Origin: Labrenzia sp. DG1229
GTDB taxonomy: Bacteria; Pseudomonadota; Alphaproteobacteria; Rhizobiales; Stappiaceae
NCBI RefSeq assembly: GCF_000521215.1
Contig: NZ_KI928919.1
Coordinates: 424,333 to 488,332 of the forward strand
Direction of reading: 5' to 3'
Length of the DNA: 64,000 bases
The notes under the pieces were generated by a model. It was not told where the DNA came from. It saw only the letters and a list, made by a program, of their open reading frames with translations, and did no database searches. Both the position numbers and the translations under genes were made by a program. Shown in pieces: positions 1 through 10,700 of this stretch (positions within the stretch are counted from its first letter, which is position 1; each line of letters begins with the position of its first letter).

Positions 1-879
1 TTCCTGCCCGCTGTCGATGATCAACCAGCACGACTGGTTGTGGACCTTGTTCGGTCGACGGCGGAGCAATTTGACGCTTTCATACAGGAAACACGCAGTG
101 CCGGACCGGTAAAAGACAAGAACTCGGCGCCGAAAACCGACCGAATGAAAGCAAAAAAGGCGAGGGAAAAGCCTCTCATTGTGCTGGATCCGGGTCATGG
201 TGGCATCGACAATGGCGCGACCGGCGTCGGCGGTACCCTCGAAAAGGCCATCGTGCTGGACTTTGCAAGTCTTTTGAAGAGCAAGCTTGAGGAAACAGGT
301 CACTATGAAGTCCGGCTAACCCGAGAGGACGATACGTTCGTTTCTCTGTCACGACGCGTGGAAATCGGTCATGAACTTGAAGCCGACCTGTTTATTTCCA
401 TTCACGCCGATTCGGTGCGCCGTGGCCGAAAGTTTGCCCGTGGCGCAACCGTCTATACGTTGTCAGACAAAGCTTCCGACCAGCTTTCGGAGGAACTCGC
501 GGAAGTGGAAAACATGTCGGATGTCATAGCGGGTGTTGAACTAAATGAAGAACCAACCGATGTGACGGACATTCTGCTTGATCTTGCGCGCAGGGAAACA
601 AGGTCCTTTTCAAGCTACTTTGCCAAGATGCTCGTGAGTGAGCTCAAAAGCGCAGTCCGGCTTATCAATAATCCGCACCGTTCGGCGGGTTTCCGGGTTT
701 TGAAAGCGCACGATGTGCCTTCTGTCCTGGTCGAACTCGGTTATCTGTCCAATGAGCATGACGAGAAGCTTCTGATAACCGAGGAGTGGCGGGAACGCAT
801 GGCAAATGCCATGAACGAGGCGATTCACGGGTTTTTCCGCCCGAGACTTGCGCGGCAACGAGAATTGCCGTCCCAGTGA
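1..879 (+). CDS. amiC: N-acetylmuramoyl-L-alanine amidase (AmiC type), 5' end outside the window
   Basis: Periplasmic zinc amidase that cuts the amide bond between N-acetylmuramic acid and the peptide stem of peptidoglycan, acting in daughter-cell separation. The frame is open from base 1 and its first residues (ARLVVDL) look like the end of an AMIN targeting domain, so the true start lies upstream; the GTG at 40 is internal. Amidase_3 landmarks are visible: VLDPGHGGIDNGATG (zinc His), LEKAIVLDF (zinc Glu), HADS (zinc His) and the C-terminal VLVELGYLSN with the catalytic Glu. A penicillin-binding protein follows on the same strand. The envC gene for a predicted amidase activator lies in this window at 53178. 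Family assignment is firm; the symbol rests on the AMIN remnant. Confidence 0.9.
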   Translation, partial: FLPAVDDQPARLVVDLVRSTAEQFDAFIQETRSAGPVKDKNSAPKTDRMKAKKAREKPLIVLDPGHGGIDNGATGVGGTLEKAIVLDFASLLKSKLEETGHYEVRLTREDDTFVSLSRRVEIGHELEADLFISIHADSVRRGRKFARGATVYTLSDKASDQLSEELAEVENMSDVIAGVELNEEPTDVTDILLDLARRETRSFSSYFAKMLVSELKSAVRLINNPHRSAGFRVLKAHDVPSVLVELGYLSNEHDEKLLITEEWRERMANAMNEAIHGFFRPRLARQRELPSQ

Positions 880-1057
880 AAAGGCTGAATTGTCACGTAA
901 ATTGAGCGTCTTGTGTGGCGATTGCCTCAGCATCGCCATATTGGTGCACGAGGTAACAATCAGGACATTGTGATAACAGGTGCCTGAAGGTGCCGCATGA
1001 ATGTTTCCGTGCTAGAACGCGATATGCAGCAATGACGGGGAAAGACGAGCCCGCACT

Positions 1058-3512
1058 ATGAAGTTTTTGGTGAAATTTTTCGGTTTACCTTTTCGGAATT
1101 GGGGCCGCGCTCGCACTGCTGGTTGCAGCAGGTGTGTGGATGTATCTGCAACATCTTGATGAAGACTTGCCGGATTACACGACCCTGAAGAATTACGAGC
1201 CGCCCGTGATGACCCGGGTACATGCGGCAGACGGTAGCCTCATGGCCGAATACGCAACCGAACGGCGCATGTTCCTGCCGATCCAGGCCATGCCCGACCT
1301 TGTGAAACAAGCCTTCATCTCTGCGGAAGACAAGAATTTTTACTCTCACATCGGTGTTGACCCTGAAGGCATCGCACGTGCGGCCGTTCGATTTGTGCAA
1401 AATTATGGATCAGGCCGGCGCCCGGAAGGCGCCTCGACAATTACGCAGCAGGTCGCAAAGAATTTTCTGCTTACCAATGATCTTTCCATCGTTCGCAAGA
1501 TCAAGGAAGCAATTCTCGCCCTGCGTATCGAGCAGGCTTACACGAAAGACGAAATTCTCGAGCTTTATCTCAACGAGAACTTTTTTGGCTTGGGGTCCTA
1601 CGGAATTGCGGCGGCCGCGCTGATCTATTACGATAAGTCGGTGCATGAACTGGAGCTGGACGAAGTTGCCTACATGGCCGCGCTTCTTAAAGCTCCAAAC
1701 AATTACCATCCTTTCCGACACACAGATCGTGCGATTTCGCGTCGAAACTACGTCCTCGACCGCATGGTTGCCGACGGCTATGTGAGTTTCGAGGAAGGCG
1801 AGGAGGCGAAAAAAAAGCCGATTGTCGTCAAGCCGCGGCAAACAGGGTCACGGCTGTTCGCGGCAGAATACTTCACTGAAGAAGTTCGCAGGGAAGTTGC
1901 GGAAATCTTCGGAACCAAGCGGCTCTATGAGGGCGGCTTGTCGGTTCGGTCTACACTCGACCCGGAACTGCAGAACATGGCGCGCAAATCGCTGATGGAC
2001 GGATTGATCAATTTCGACCGCAAACGCGGCAGCTGGAATGGTCCCGTCGATCGGTTGACGATCGGTGCCGATTGGGGTGTCGACCTCGCAAAGGTCGAAG
2101 CACTTAGCGACATTCCCGAATGGACGCTGGCGGTGGTTCTTGAAAGCGGCAGCGATCAGGCAACAGTAGGCGTACAGCCGGAAACGCTCGTCAGCGGCAA
2201 ACTGTCGGACGAGCGAAAGAGCGGCCCCCTGTTCCTCGACGCCATGAAATGGGCACGTGTCAACGGTCGTGCACCAAGTGCCGTCTCGGATGTACTGGCG
2301 CCAGGTGATGTGGTTTATGTCCAGGAAAGTCAGGTCGCCCCGGGGACGTTTGAACTGAGACAGATTCCCAAAGTCTCGGGCGCCCTGGTTGCCATGGATC
2401 CCTACACGGGACGTGTTCTGGCCCTCGTTGGTGGATTCAGCTTCGCTCAGAGCGAATTCAACAGGGCGACGCAAGCCTACCGGCAACCGGGATCGTCCTT
2501 CAAGCCATTCCTCTATGCCGCAGCACTGGACAATGGATATACACCGTCTTCGGTCATCATGGATGCGCCGCTTGAGATCAACCAGGGACCCGGTCTCGGG
2601 ACGTGGCGGCCGCAAAACTATGGCGGCAAGTTCTATGGACCGTCGACGCTGCGAACGGGCATTGAGCGGTCGAGAAACGTGATGACCGTCCGGCTGGCAC
2701 AGGATATGGGCATGCCGCTGGTTGCCGAGTACTCGAAGCGATTCGGTATCTACGACAATATGCTGCCTGTCCTGTCCATGTCGCTCGGCGCTGGAGAAAC
2801 CACGGTTCTTCGCTTGACGACGGCCTACGCGACCATCGCCAATGGTGGGCGGAAAGTTCGCCCTACGCTGATCGACCGCATTCAGGACAGGTACGGGCGT
2901 ACAATCTACAAGCATGACAGTCGTATTTGCGACGGATGTACTGAAAACGTCTGGGAGGGGCAGCAGGAACCGACGCTGATTGATGATCGAGAACAGGTTC
3001 TCGATCCCATGACGGCGTATCAGATCACCTCGATGATGGAAGGTGTGGTCCAGCGTGGTACTGCAACTTCCGTGCGGGCGGTCGAAAGACCAGTGGCCGG
3101 CAAAACCGGGACGACGAATGACGAGAAAGACGCGTGGTTCATGGGTTTCACACCGGATATTGCGGTCGGTGTTTTCGTTGGTTATGACAATCCCAAACCA
3201 ATGGGCCGTGGTGCTACCGGAGGGCAGGTTGCAGCACCGATCTTCACCGACTTTGTAAAGAAAGCGCTGGTCGACAAGCCTCCGGTCGAATTTCGTGTTC
3301 CTCGCGGCCTTCAGCTGATCCCGATTAACCGTCAGACCGGGTTGCGTACCGCTGCCGGGACACCGGGAGCAATTCTGGAATCGTTCAAACCCGGTATGGC
3401 ACCGCCGGACAGTTATTCGGTAATCGGCTTTCAGGACACCATGGGTGTACCGACTGCCGTTTCGCCCGCGGCGCAGCAAGCGGTGACTGTTGGCACGGGT
3501 GGCCTCTACTGA
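1058..3512 (+). CDS. mrcA: penicillin-binding protein 1A, single-base frameshift near the N-terminus
   Basis: Bifunctional class A PBP: glycosyltransferase plus transpeptidase for peptidoglycan synthesis, anchored in the inner membrane. GT51 motif EDKNFYSHIGVDPEGIARA, GASTITQQVAKN, and transpeptidase motifs GSSFKPF (SxxK), SRN and KTGTTND are all present. The long frame only opens at GTG 1134, inside the expected membrane anchor. An ATG at 1058 begins MKFLVKFFG and would join it perfectly if one T of the TTT at 1084-1086 were absent, giving a normal anchor (YLFGIGAALALLVAAGVW) and about 817 residues. As written, the gene is frameshifted, or the T is a base-calling error. No start codon other than GTG 1134 is available in the main frame after the stop at 1071-1073. 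Confidence 0.9.
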
Positions 3513-3665
3513 TTTTCCTTGAGCCAGCGGAACAACATCTGGAGCAAACCTGCTTTCGATAGCCGGTTTACAGTGACCGGCTCCGCGGCTAATGTCCCGC
3601 TCCAATTCTCGGCCCGATGCTCCTGACGGAAGCCGGGCCGTTTCACTAAAACAGCGAGGTATCCG

Positions 3666-4797
3666 ATGCGCGCCGAAACGGAAGCGATCGTAGATGAAAT
3701 CAAGCAGGCCATAAGCCTGCTGAGGAGGCATCTTTGACTGGGATCAGGCTCTTGTCCGTCTGGAAGAACTGAACGCCCTTTCTGAGGATCCGGAACTGTG
3801 GAATGACGCCGCCAAGGCGCAGAAGCTGATGCAGGAACGGCAGAACCTCGACGACGGCATCAGTGGCGTCAAACAGCTTGAGCAAGACCTCTCCGACAAT
3901 GTCGAATTGATTGAACTCGGCGAGATGGAAGATGATTCCTCGGTGATACAAGACGCGGAGGAAGCGCTTCGAGAGCTGAAGGAAAAGGTCGACAAGCTTC
4001 AGCTTAATTCGCTGCTCTCCGGTGAAGCGGACAGCAACGACAGCTATATTGAGATCCACTCGGGTGCTGGCGGGACTGAAAGCCAGGACTGGGCTTCCAT
4101 GCTTTTGCGGATGTATCGCAGATGGGCCGAAAAACGCGGCTTTAAAGTCGAGGTCCTGGAGCACCAGGACGGAGAAGAAGCCGGTATCAAATCGGCAACG
4201 CTTCTTGTCAAGGGTGAAAACGCCTATGGCTGGCTGAAATCGGAGTCGGGCGTTCACCGTCTGGTGCGGATTTCCCCTTATGACAGCAACGCGCGGCGTC
4301 ATACCAGCTTTTCTAGCGCCCGGGTTTACCCGGTGATTGACGATTCCATCGAGATCGATATCAACGAAAGCGATTGCCGGATCGACACCTACCGGGCATC
4401 GGGTGCAGGTGGGCAGCATGTCAATACGACCGACTCGGCTGTTCGCATAACGCACCAGCCGACCGGGATAGTGGTCCAGTGCCAGTCTCAACGGTCGCAA
4501 CACAAAAACCGTGCAACTGCCTGGGACATGTTGAAAGCGCGGCTCTACGAGGCTGAGCTAAAAAGACGTGAGCAGGAAGCGAATGCGGAAGCTGCTTCAA
4601 TGACCGATATCGGTTGGGGGCACCAAATCAGATCTTACGTTCTGCAACCCTATCAGCTGGTAAAGGACAACCGAACCGGTGTTGAAAGCACGTCACCTGG
4701 TGACGTCCTCGATGGCGATCTTGACAAGTTCATGGAGGCGTCCCTGGCGCAACGCATCTCTGACGGAGACACGGCCGACGCGGGCAGTAGCGACTGA
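3666..4797 (+). CDS. prfB: peptide chain release factor 2 (programmed +1 frameshift)
   Basis: RF2 recognises UAA and UGA and releases the nascent chain. Translation starts at ATG 3666 (GAGG upstream), reads 23 codons ending RRHL, meets an in-frame TGA at 3735-3737, and must shift +1 to continue as [13 protein letters not shown] at 3736. This is the classical RF2 autoregulatory site. The body shows the GGQ peptidyl-hydrolysis motif (GAGGQHVN) and, where E. coli has SPF, the variant [13 protein letters not shown]. Joined length is about 376 residues, normal for the family. It is followed by a strong terminator shared with the convergent M23 gene. The identification is very secure; the frameshift itself is inferred from conservation of the site. 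Confidence 0.97.
3722..3738 (+). promoter_or_regulatory. RF2 programmed +1 frameshift site
   Basis: The sequence is an internal Shine-Dalgarno (GAGGAGG), three bases, then CTT TGA C. CTT at 3732-3734 is the slip codon and TGA at 3735-3737 the in-frame stop. The spacing matches the bacterial prfB consensus (AGGGGG-N3-CTT TGA C). When RF2 is scarce, slow termination at TGA favours the shift, raising RF2 synthesis. Confidence 0.96.
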
Positions 4798-4827
4798 CAG
4801 GTCGTGTGGCAAATCAATCCATTGTCA

Positions 4828-4850
4828 GCGGGACCTTCGGGTCCCGCTTT
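4828..4850. terminator. bidirectional terminator between prfB and the M23 peptidase gene
   Basis: An 8-bp perfect GC-rich stem (GCGGGACC / GGTCCCGC) closes a TTCG tetraloop and is followed by TTT on the plus strand. It sits 31 bases after the prfB stop and just past the stop of the convergent gene, so it probably serves both, most clearly prfB. Confidence 0.85.
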
Positions 4851-4852
4851 CG

Positions 4853-6205
4853 TTAAAGGGTGAGTTCGGCAAGCTTCTCGCCAGCGGTGAGAAATGCTGC
4901 GGGATTATGAGGTTTGTCGTCCTTGCGGATCTCATAGTGAAGATGCGGGCCGGTGGAGCGCCCTGTCGATCCGACATTTCCAATCAAGTCGCCTGCAAGG
5001 ACATGATCACCTTCAGCAACGTGCAACCGGCTCAGATGCGCGTAGCGCGTGACAAAACCGTTTGCGTGGCGCACCTCTATCATCTTGCCATAACCACCGT
5101 TCCATTTGGCGCTCAATACCGTACCGGGCGCTGTGGTGTAGACACGAGCCCCGTAGGGAGCCTTGAAATCAATCCCGGTGTGCATGGCAAGGCGTCTGAG
5201 GAACGGATCAACTCTCGGACCATAGCTGCTGGATACGCTTCCGTTTCGAACCGGCCGCTTCACAGGCAATCTCAGTGCGGTGAATTTGACACGCCGAAGT
5301 GTTTTCAATGCACTTTCCGCGCGCTGGAGCCGAGTGGGAAAGGTCTTTTCCGATATCGGTGCAAAAGGGTCGCCAATGGAGCTGTTTTCACGCAGCGCGG
5401 CATTCAGAGCCGGCGCAATGTTCCTGGTCGTTGAAAGGATATCTTCAATCCGGCCTTCGGTCGCGACCGTTATGGCATCGACCGCAGCCGTGCTTTCCAC
5501 GTCCATCTCGGAAATATCGGCCTTCACCGCGTCGAGTGCAGCCCGTTTTTCAGTGTTTTTTTTTAACTTTTGAGGATTTTCGGCAGGATCGTTCGAAGGT
5601 TCTTGCAGCAAGGACAGCGGATCGATCGATCTGGGGGTGCTTTCGCGCAGTCCCAGTGCCTTCACGGGTTCGTCAATCAGTTCGCTTTCCCCTCCGATCG
5701 CTGTTTTGTCATTGGTTCCGATCGAGGCAAGGTTCCGTGAGTCGAGGGAGGGCTTTTGCGGCGGAAGCGGCTTGTCATTGCTGAGATAGATACCGACACT
5801 TTCAGCACGCGCAACAAGGTCGGCGACTATTGCATGGCGCTGATTGAGATCCTGCTGCCGGCGAAGAACATCCATGACCTGGATTTCAACAGTTTCCCTG
5901 TCTACCATCTGGCGACTTGTCAGCTTCTGGATTTCTGCTCTCAGCCGGTCGATATGGTCCTGATATTCGAGAACCAATTCGGTCCGCTCCGCAGTAGCTT
6001 CCGCCACCATGTCGCCGCGTACCAAATAATAGCCGACTGTTCCGCTCACGCCGAGTGTCGCCGCAACGCAGGCGAGGGCACCGCATATGAGGTGAACGGG
6101 CCGCAAGCTGTATGTCGTGGATTTCGCACTTTTGTCCATAGACGAATGGTGTGTCGCCATTCTTGGCTTTCGATTTGTTTGCGTCGATTTTTGGCGCTGT
6201 CGCAT
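4853..6205 (-). CDS. M23-family metallopeptidase with coiled-coil region, membrane anchored
   Basis: Predicted periplasmic peptidoglycan endopeptidase or amidase activator. One membrane segment near residues 38-60 (LICGALACVAATLGVSG) is followed by a coiled coil (about 70-115), a long acidic linker, and a C-terminal M23 domain. The M23 zinc and catalytic motifs are HTGIDFKAPYGARVYTTAPG (HxxxD), the later RYAHLSRLHVAEGD, and HLHYEIR (HxH). Start chosen at ATG 6205; a GTG two codons upstream is possible, and neither has a strong ribosome-binding site. It is convergent with prfB. The substrate bond cannot be told from sequence. The conserved metal ligands suggest an active enzyme, unlike EnvC-type activators. 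Confidence 0.88.
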   Translation of the reverse strand: MRQRQKSTQTNRKPRMATHHSSMDKSAKSTTYSLRPVHLICGALACVAATLGVSGTVGYYLVRGDMVAEATAERTELVLEYQDHIDRLRAEIQKLTSRQMVDRETVEIQVMDVLRRQQDLNQRHAIVADLVARAESVGIYLSNDKPLPPQKPSLDSRNLASIGTNDKTAIGGESELIDEPVKALGLRESTPRSIDPLSLLQEPSNDPAENPQKLKKNTEKRAALDAVKADISEMDVESTAAVDAITVATEGRIEDILSTTRNIAPALNAALRENSSIGDPFAPISEKTFPTRLQRAESALKTLRRVKFTALRLPVKRPVRNGSVSSSYGPRVDPFLRRLAMHTGIDFKAPYGARVYTTAPGTVLSAKWNGGYGKMIEVRHANGFVTRYAHLSRLHVAEGDHVLAGDLIGNVGSTGRSTGPHLHYEIRKDDKPHNPAAFLTAGEKLAELTL

Positions 6206-6295
6206 GATCACTCAGTCACTGTCTGCATTCTGCAAATGAACTGACGATGATTAGAATTTGGTAAGGTTAATAAATCGTCTGCAATTGAGGTTAAT

Positions 6296-7132
6296 TTATC
6301 CCGAGAGTCGGGCGAGAGGCTTGTAAAATCCGGGGGTTAGGCCCGCTTCAGACCTTGCGCGATCATTAAATGGCGGTTTCAAACTGCCACGAAAATGCCG
6401 GCGAACGTATTCGTGGAAGGCCGATTCAGGTCTGATTCCCTGCCTGTCACACAAGAATCGGAACCACTTGGCACCAAACGCAACGTGATTCTTTTCATCG
6501 CGATAGATGACATCAAGGCACTTTGCCGTGTCTTCATCTCCGATATCGCGTGCCTTTTTGATCATGGGGGGCGTTATATCGAGGCCGCGCGCTTCAAGCA
6601 CCAGGGGGATGATGGCCAGACGTGCAGCCAGATCATGTCCGGTATCCTGTGCCGCTTGCCAGAGGCCGTCATGAGCTGGCATGTCGCCATAGCAGGCATC
6701 GAGTTTTGCCAGCCGGTCTTCAAGCATCGAAAAGTGTTTGGCCTCCTCGAGACCAACACGAACCCAATCATCATAGTAGGAACGTGGCAGGCGCACATGC
6801 GCGAAACGGCCGACAAGGTCCCAGGTCAGGTCTACGGCGTTCAATTCGATATGGGCGAGCGAATGGAGCAGCGCGAGACGACCGGAAGTTCCCCCCATAT
6901 TGCGTTTGGGCATGTCACGCGGTGCCCGGAGCTCGGGTTTGTCCGGGCGGCCGGGCCTGTCCGGCATATGGCCGTCCCTTGATGGTGTTCCAAGCGAAAG
7001 ATCGCGCTGGAACCATGACTTCGATATCGCATAAGCCAAACGGACTTTTTCAGTCGTGTCGGATGCTGAAACGATGGCCCGGGCGCCTGCCACGAGCGTG
7101 GAAGGCTTACTTGGAGCGAAAGATTGCGGCAT
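6296..7132 (-). CDS. DUF455 ferritin-like protein
   Basis: Member of the DUF455 family, a ferritin-like four-helix fold with a probable di-iron centre; the biochemical role is not established. Glu/His-rich helices are visible: LLHSLAHIELNAVDLTWDL, then EEAKHFSMLEDRLA, and near the end YRDEKNHVAFGAKWF, a repeated E...E-x-x-H pattern typical of di-iron carboxylate proteins. The proline-rich MPDRPGRPDKPEL near the front is also typical of the family. ATG 7132 is preferred because AAGGG lies just upstream; the frame can be read from TTG 7189, overlapping the peroxiredoxin gene. It lies directly downstream of bcp on the same strand, suggesting a shared transcript and possibly an oxidative-stress context. 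Confidence 0.82.
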   Translation of the reverse strand: MPQSFAPSKPSTLVAGARAIVSASDTTEKVRLAYAISKSWFQRDLSLGTPSRDGHMPDRPGRPDKPELRAPRDMPKRNMGGTSGRLALLHSLAHIELNAVDLTWDLVGRFAHVRLPRSYYDDWVRVGLEEAKHFSMLEDRLAKLDACYGDMPAHDGLWQAAQDTGHDLAARLAIIPLVLEARGLDITPPMIKKARDIGDEDTAKCLDVIYRDEKNHVAFGAKWFRFLCDRQGIRPESAFHEYVRRHFRGSLKPPFNDRARSEAGLTPGFYKPLARLSG

Positions 7133-7166
7133 GGCACCCTTGGCAGGATTGAACGTGATGACGGTT

Positions 7167-7634
7167 CTAAAGAGCCTTTGCAGCCTCAAGGACTGCTTCA
7201 GCGTGACCGGGAACTTTTACCTTTCTCCAGATCTGGGCAATTTTACCGGTCTTGTCCACGAGGAAGGTTGAACGTTCCACACCCATGTATTTTTTCCCGT
7301 ACATGGATTTTTCCACCCAGACACAATAAGCCTCTGCGGTCGATGTGTCGGTATCCGCTCCGAGACGAACAGCGAGATTGTGTTTGGCAATGAAATTGTC
7401 GTGTTTCTTTGCGGAATCGGGTGACATCCCTATGACCGTGACGCCCAGATTATTGAAGTCCTCGATCAATCCGGAAAACGCAATGGCCTCTTTTGTGCAC
7501 CCGGGAGTGTTGTCCTTGGGGTAAAAGTACACGACAACTGGTTTTCCCTTGAGGGCGTCCAGAGAAACGCGGGCACCACCATCACTTTCCAGATCAAAAC
7601 TTGGTGCGGTGTCACCTATCGCCAGCTGCTGCAT
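7167..7634 (-). CDS. bcp: thiol peroxidase of the Bcp/PrxQ family
   Basis: Cytoplasmic peroxiredoxin that reduces H2O2 and organic hydroperoxides using a peroxidatic cysteine. The active site reads YPKDNTPGCTKEAIAFS; the TPGCT cysteine is peroxidatic. In two-cysteine Bcp proteins a resolving cysteine follows five residues later (GCTxEAC); here that position is Ile, so this copy should work by a 1-Cys or intermolecular mechanism. One more cysteine (AEAYCVW) occurs later. Length 155 residues is normal. AAGGA lies 7 bases before the ATG. It is followed on the same strand by the DUF455 gene. Confidence 0.93.
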   Translation of the reverse strand: MQQLAIGDTAPSFDLESDGGARVSLDALKGKPVVVYFYPKDNTPGCTKEAIAFSGLIEDFNNLGVTVIGMSPDSAKKHDNFIAKHNLAVRLGADTDTSTAEAYCVWVEKSMYGKKYMGVERSTFLVDKTGKIAQIWRKVKVPGHAEAVLEAAKAL

Positions 7635-7797
7635 TCTGTCATCCTTCTGTCATAATTTAAGCGTCATTGCCGGAACCTGAATCCGATATGTACACAGCTG
7701 TCGATTTTGCTGCGAGATTCGAAGTATCATATGACGTGCTGCGACTCGTTCAATGCGCGTTGAAGCAGGTATTTGAGGCTGTGCAAAGGCCGAGTGC

Positions 7798-10700
7798 TTG
7801 TTGGCTGTCAACGGTCAGGAGAATGGACTGAATTTGTTTCGACGATCTGGCGGCAATACCAGGCAGGAAAAGACCCGTACGCAGAGACGATTTCGCAGAC
7901 GCTTCTGGTACCTGGCGGCTTTCGTTGTTGTTTGCTTGGTCGCAGGCCTTGCAATTCTGTTTGCCTCCGGACCGGTTCGGGTCCCTTTTCTTGGAAGTTT
8001 GCTTGCGTCACAGGGTACGCGTGGTCCTGTGCAGCTTTCTGTCGAGCTGGCGCGCATTGATTTTACTGCTCACGACGGTATCGAGATCATTCTGGAAGAT
8101 GCAACCGTCGATATCGGCGGGCCTGCACCGGTCAACATAAGTTTGCCGAGACTCGTCGTTCCACTCGACCGGGAGGAGCTGCTGGCCGGCAAACTGCGAT
8201 TCTCCTCGCTGCTGCTGGACAGACCGCGCGTGCGTGTCGCACTCAAAGGCGGTCCGGCCAAGGTTCCTGAAATCGGTCCACTCATGGAAGCCGTCGACCG
8301 GACCAGTGATGTCGTTGACGACCAGTTTGCAAGACGCGGACTGAGGTTCGTCAAGATAAGAAACGGGTCCTTCGAATTGGCGGGCGCATTTCCGCGCAGC
8401 TTCGAGGGAATCGACGCCGATGTCGTGCGCCGCGAAAATCGGGTTATACGGGCCAATGCCAAGGTCACGGGAAACGTCTCGACCTGGCGCCTGGAATTAG
8501 CCCGAAGTGCTCCGGAAGACGGATCAGGCAAAAACATCGGTGTGGTGGTGAATGGTATCACACTTGCCGAATTGCTGGGCCCTGACGCTCTGGAAAGACA
8601 AGGCAAGGGCCTTGGTTTGCCGGCTTCGGCAAAGGTTGAAACGCGTCTGGACGGGGACGGCAATTTTGTTTCGGCAAATGTTGTTGGCCGTGTTCGAAAC
8701 GGGTGGTTTCAACTTGGAAAAACAATCGTCGCGTTCGACGATGCAGCTCTGTCGTTGCTCTTCAAGGGCGGGCAGGACGCCATTGAAGTCACCAAGTCCC
8801 ATGTTATCCGCGGAAACACCCGGATCTTCTTTACCGGCCTGATCGAGCCTGACGCGGACGGTGGCATGGATTGGAATATCGGCATCGACATGGACCATCC
8901 CCAGTTCGGTTCATCCGATGTGCAAGAGCCGCCGCAGATGCTAGACGGAGTAAAGATCCGTGCAAAGTTCAATCCGATTGACAGGCTGATTTCAGTAGAC
9001 CGCTTTATTGCCAAGTCCGGTAAGGCGATCGCTCAAGGGGTGGCCAATATTCAGATTGCTGCGGACGGGCCGTATCTTGCGATCGCTGCCGAAGGTGAAA
9101 ATATCCCGATTGGGGTTGCCAAACAGGTTTGGCCGATCACTCTTGTCCCGCCGGCGCGCAATTGGGTGATTGAAAACATCAAGCAGGGAACCGTCGACAA
9201 TTTTTCCTATACGGCTGCCATCAGGCCGCCGGCCTTCAATCACCGGGACCCGGATGCAGGCTGGTCCGGTGACGACATGCGTATGACCATGTCTTTTTCT
9301 GGAGGTGCCGTCACACCGTTCGGTGACTTGCCCGAAGTGACCGGGCTTGAGGGAACCATGACGGTTGCCAATGAGGTGTTGACCGTTTCCGCCTCCAACG
9401 GTGAGGCGACTGCTTCGAGCGGTGGACAGGTCACGGTCCCGGGCAGTGTGTTCGAGATTTATGATCTTCCCCTTCGTGACGGTAAAACTGCCAAGATTTC
9501 CGCAAATATCAAAGGTGCTGCTGAAGATCTGGGGGCCGTGGCAAACAGTGAACCTCTCAGTGTGATTGACCGGGTAGGGTTGAAAAAAGACGGAGCAAGC
9601 GGAACCGGAAGCATCGACGTTGTTGCTTTGTTTCCTCTGAGAAAAAATATCGATGTTGAAGATATCGATTGGCGTGCCAGCGGTCGGCTGGATGGCTTTA
9701 GCGATACCAATCCCATCATGGGGCATACAATCAAAAACGCCGATGTCCAGATCGATGCGAATCCCGGTCAGGTCGCAATCAAAGGCAACGGCATCCTGGA
9801 TGGATTGCAGGCTGATATTGATCTTGTCGTGCCGATTGGTGAGTCCGGCGTTGCCGGGAAGCAGGATGTCGTTGTCGCTGTTACCGCGAAGAAATTGAAA
9901 GAAAAAGGAATTGACCTGACCGCCTTCCTAGATGGTGGTCTCAGGCTGGAGGTTGCCGGTTCAAGTGAAGGGCAGGCATTTTCCGTCGATTTGAGGCAAA
10001 GCGTAATCAAGCTGGAAGCGCTTGGCTGGCGAAAGGCAAAAGGTGTTTCGGCCACGGCTACCTTCAAGCTGGTCGAGACGGAAAAGGCTCAGCAGGTTCG
10101 CGATTTCAGGCTTACGTCGGAGGGAGCAAGTGTTGTCGGATCGATGCTGCTTTCCAAATCCGGTGAACTGATAGAAGCCTCATTCGATACATTCAAGTTG
10201 CGCCCCGGTGACAATGCGGATGTTGCCATCCAGCGATCTGCGGATGGACGCTATGACATCATTTTTTCCGGAAGCTCATTCGATGGAAGAGGGCTGATAC
10301 AAAGCCTGACAAGCCCTGGTGGCAGTCAGGGGGCAGGTGACTTTGAGGAAGGTGCCCGCATAGCCGCGTCAATCGACCGCGTGACCGGGTTCAACAACCA
10401 GACGCTTCAAGGGTTCACAGGAAAGATCGAGACAGGTCGGAAGGGACTTAGAACCGCAGACTTGAACGGAAAGATCAACGGACAGTCCGACTTTGAGTTG
10501 AAGATCATTGAACAAGGAGCGAGCCAGCTCGCAACCGGCCAGTTTTCCGACACGGGCGCGACATTGAAATTCCTGGATTTTTATGAACGCATGCAGGGAG
10601 GCAGGGGTGTTCTCAGCGTGGCCATGGCGGATGAAGACAGTTGGGCTGGTGACTTCAAGGTTCGGTCACTGCGAATTACCGAGGATCCGGCAATCAAGAG

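Noticed and set aside
3561..3582. AGCCGG...CCGGCT as a terminator for mrcA
   Set aside because: Only a 6-bp stem with a 10-base loop and no T tract.
1848..3731. A 627-residue open frame opposite mrcA
   Set aside because: It is the antisense shadow of a conserved PBP gene; composition (Arg/His/Cys-rich) is not protein-like and there is no ribosome-binding site.
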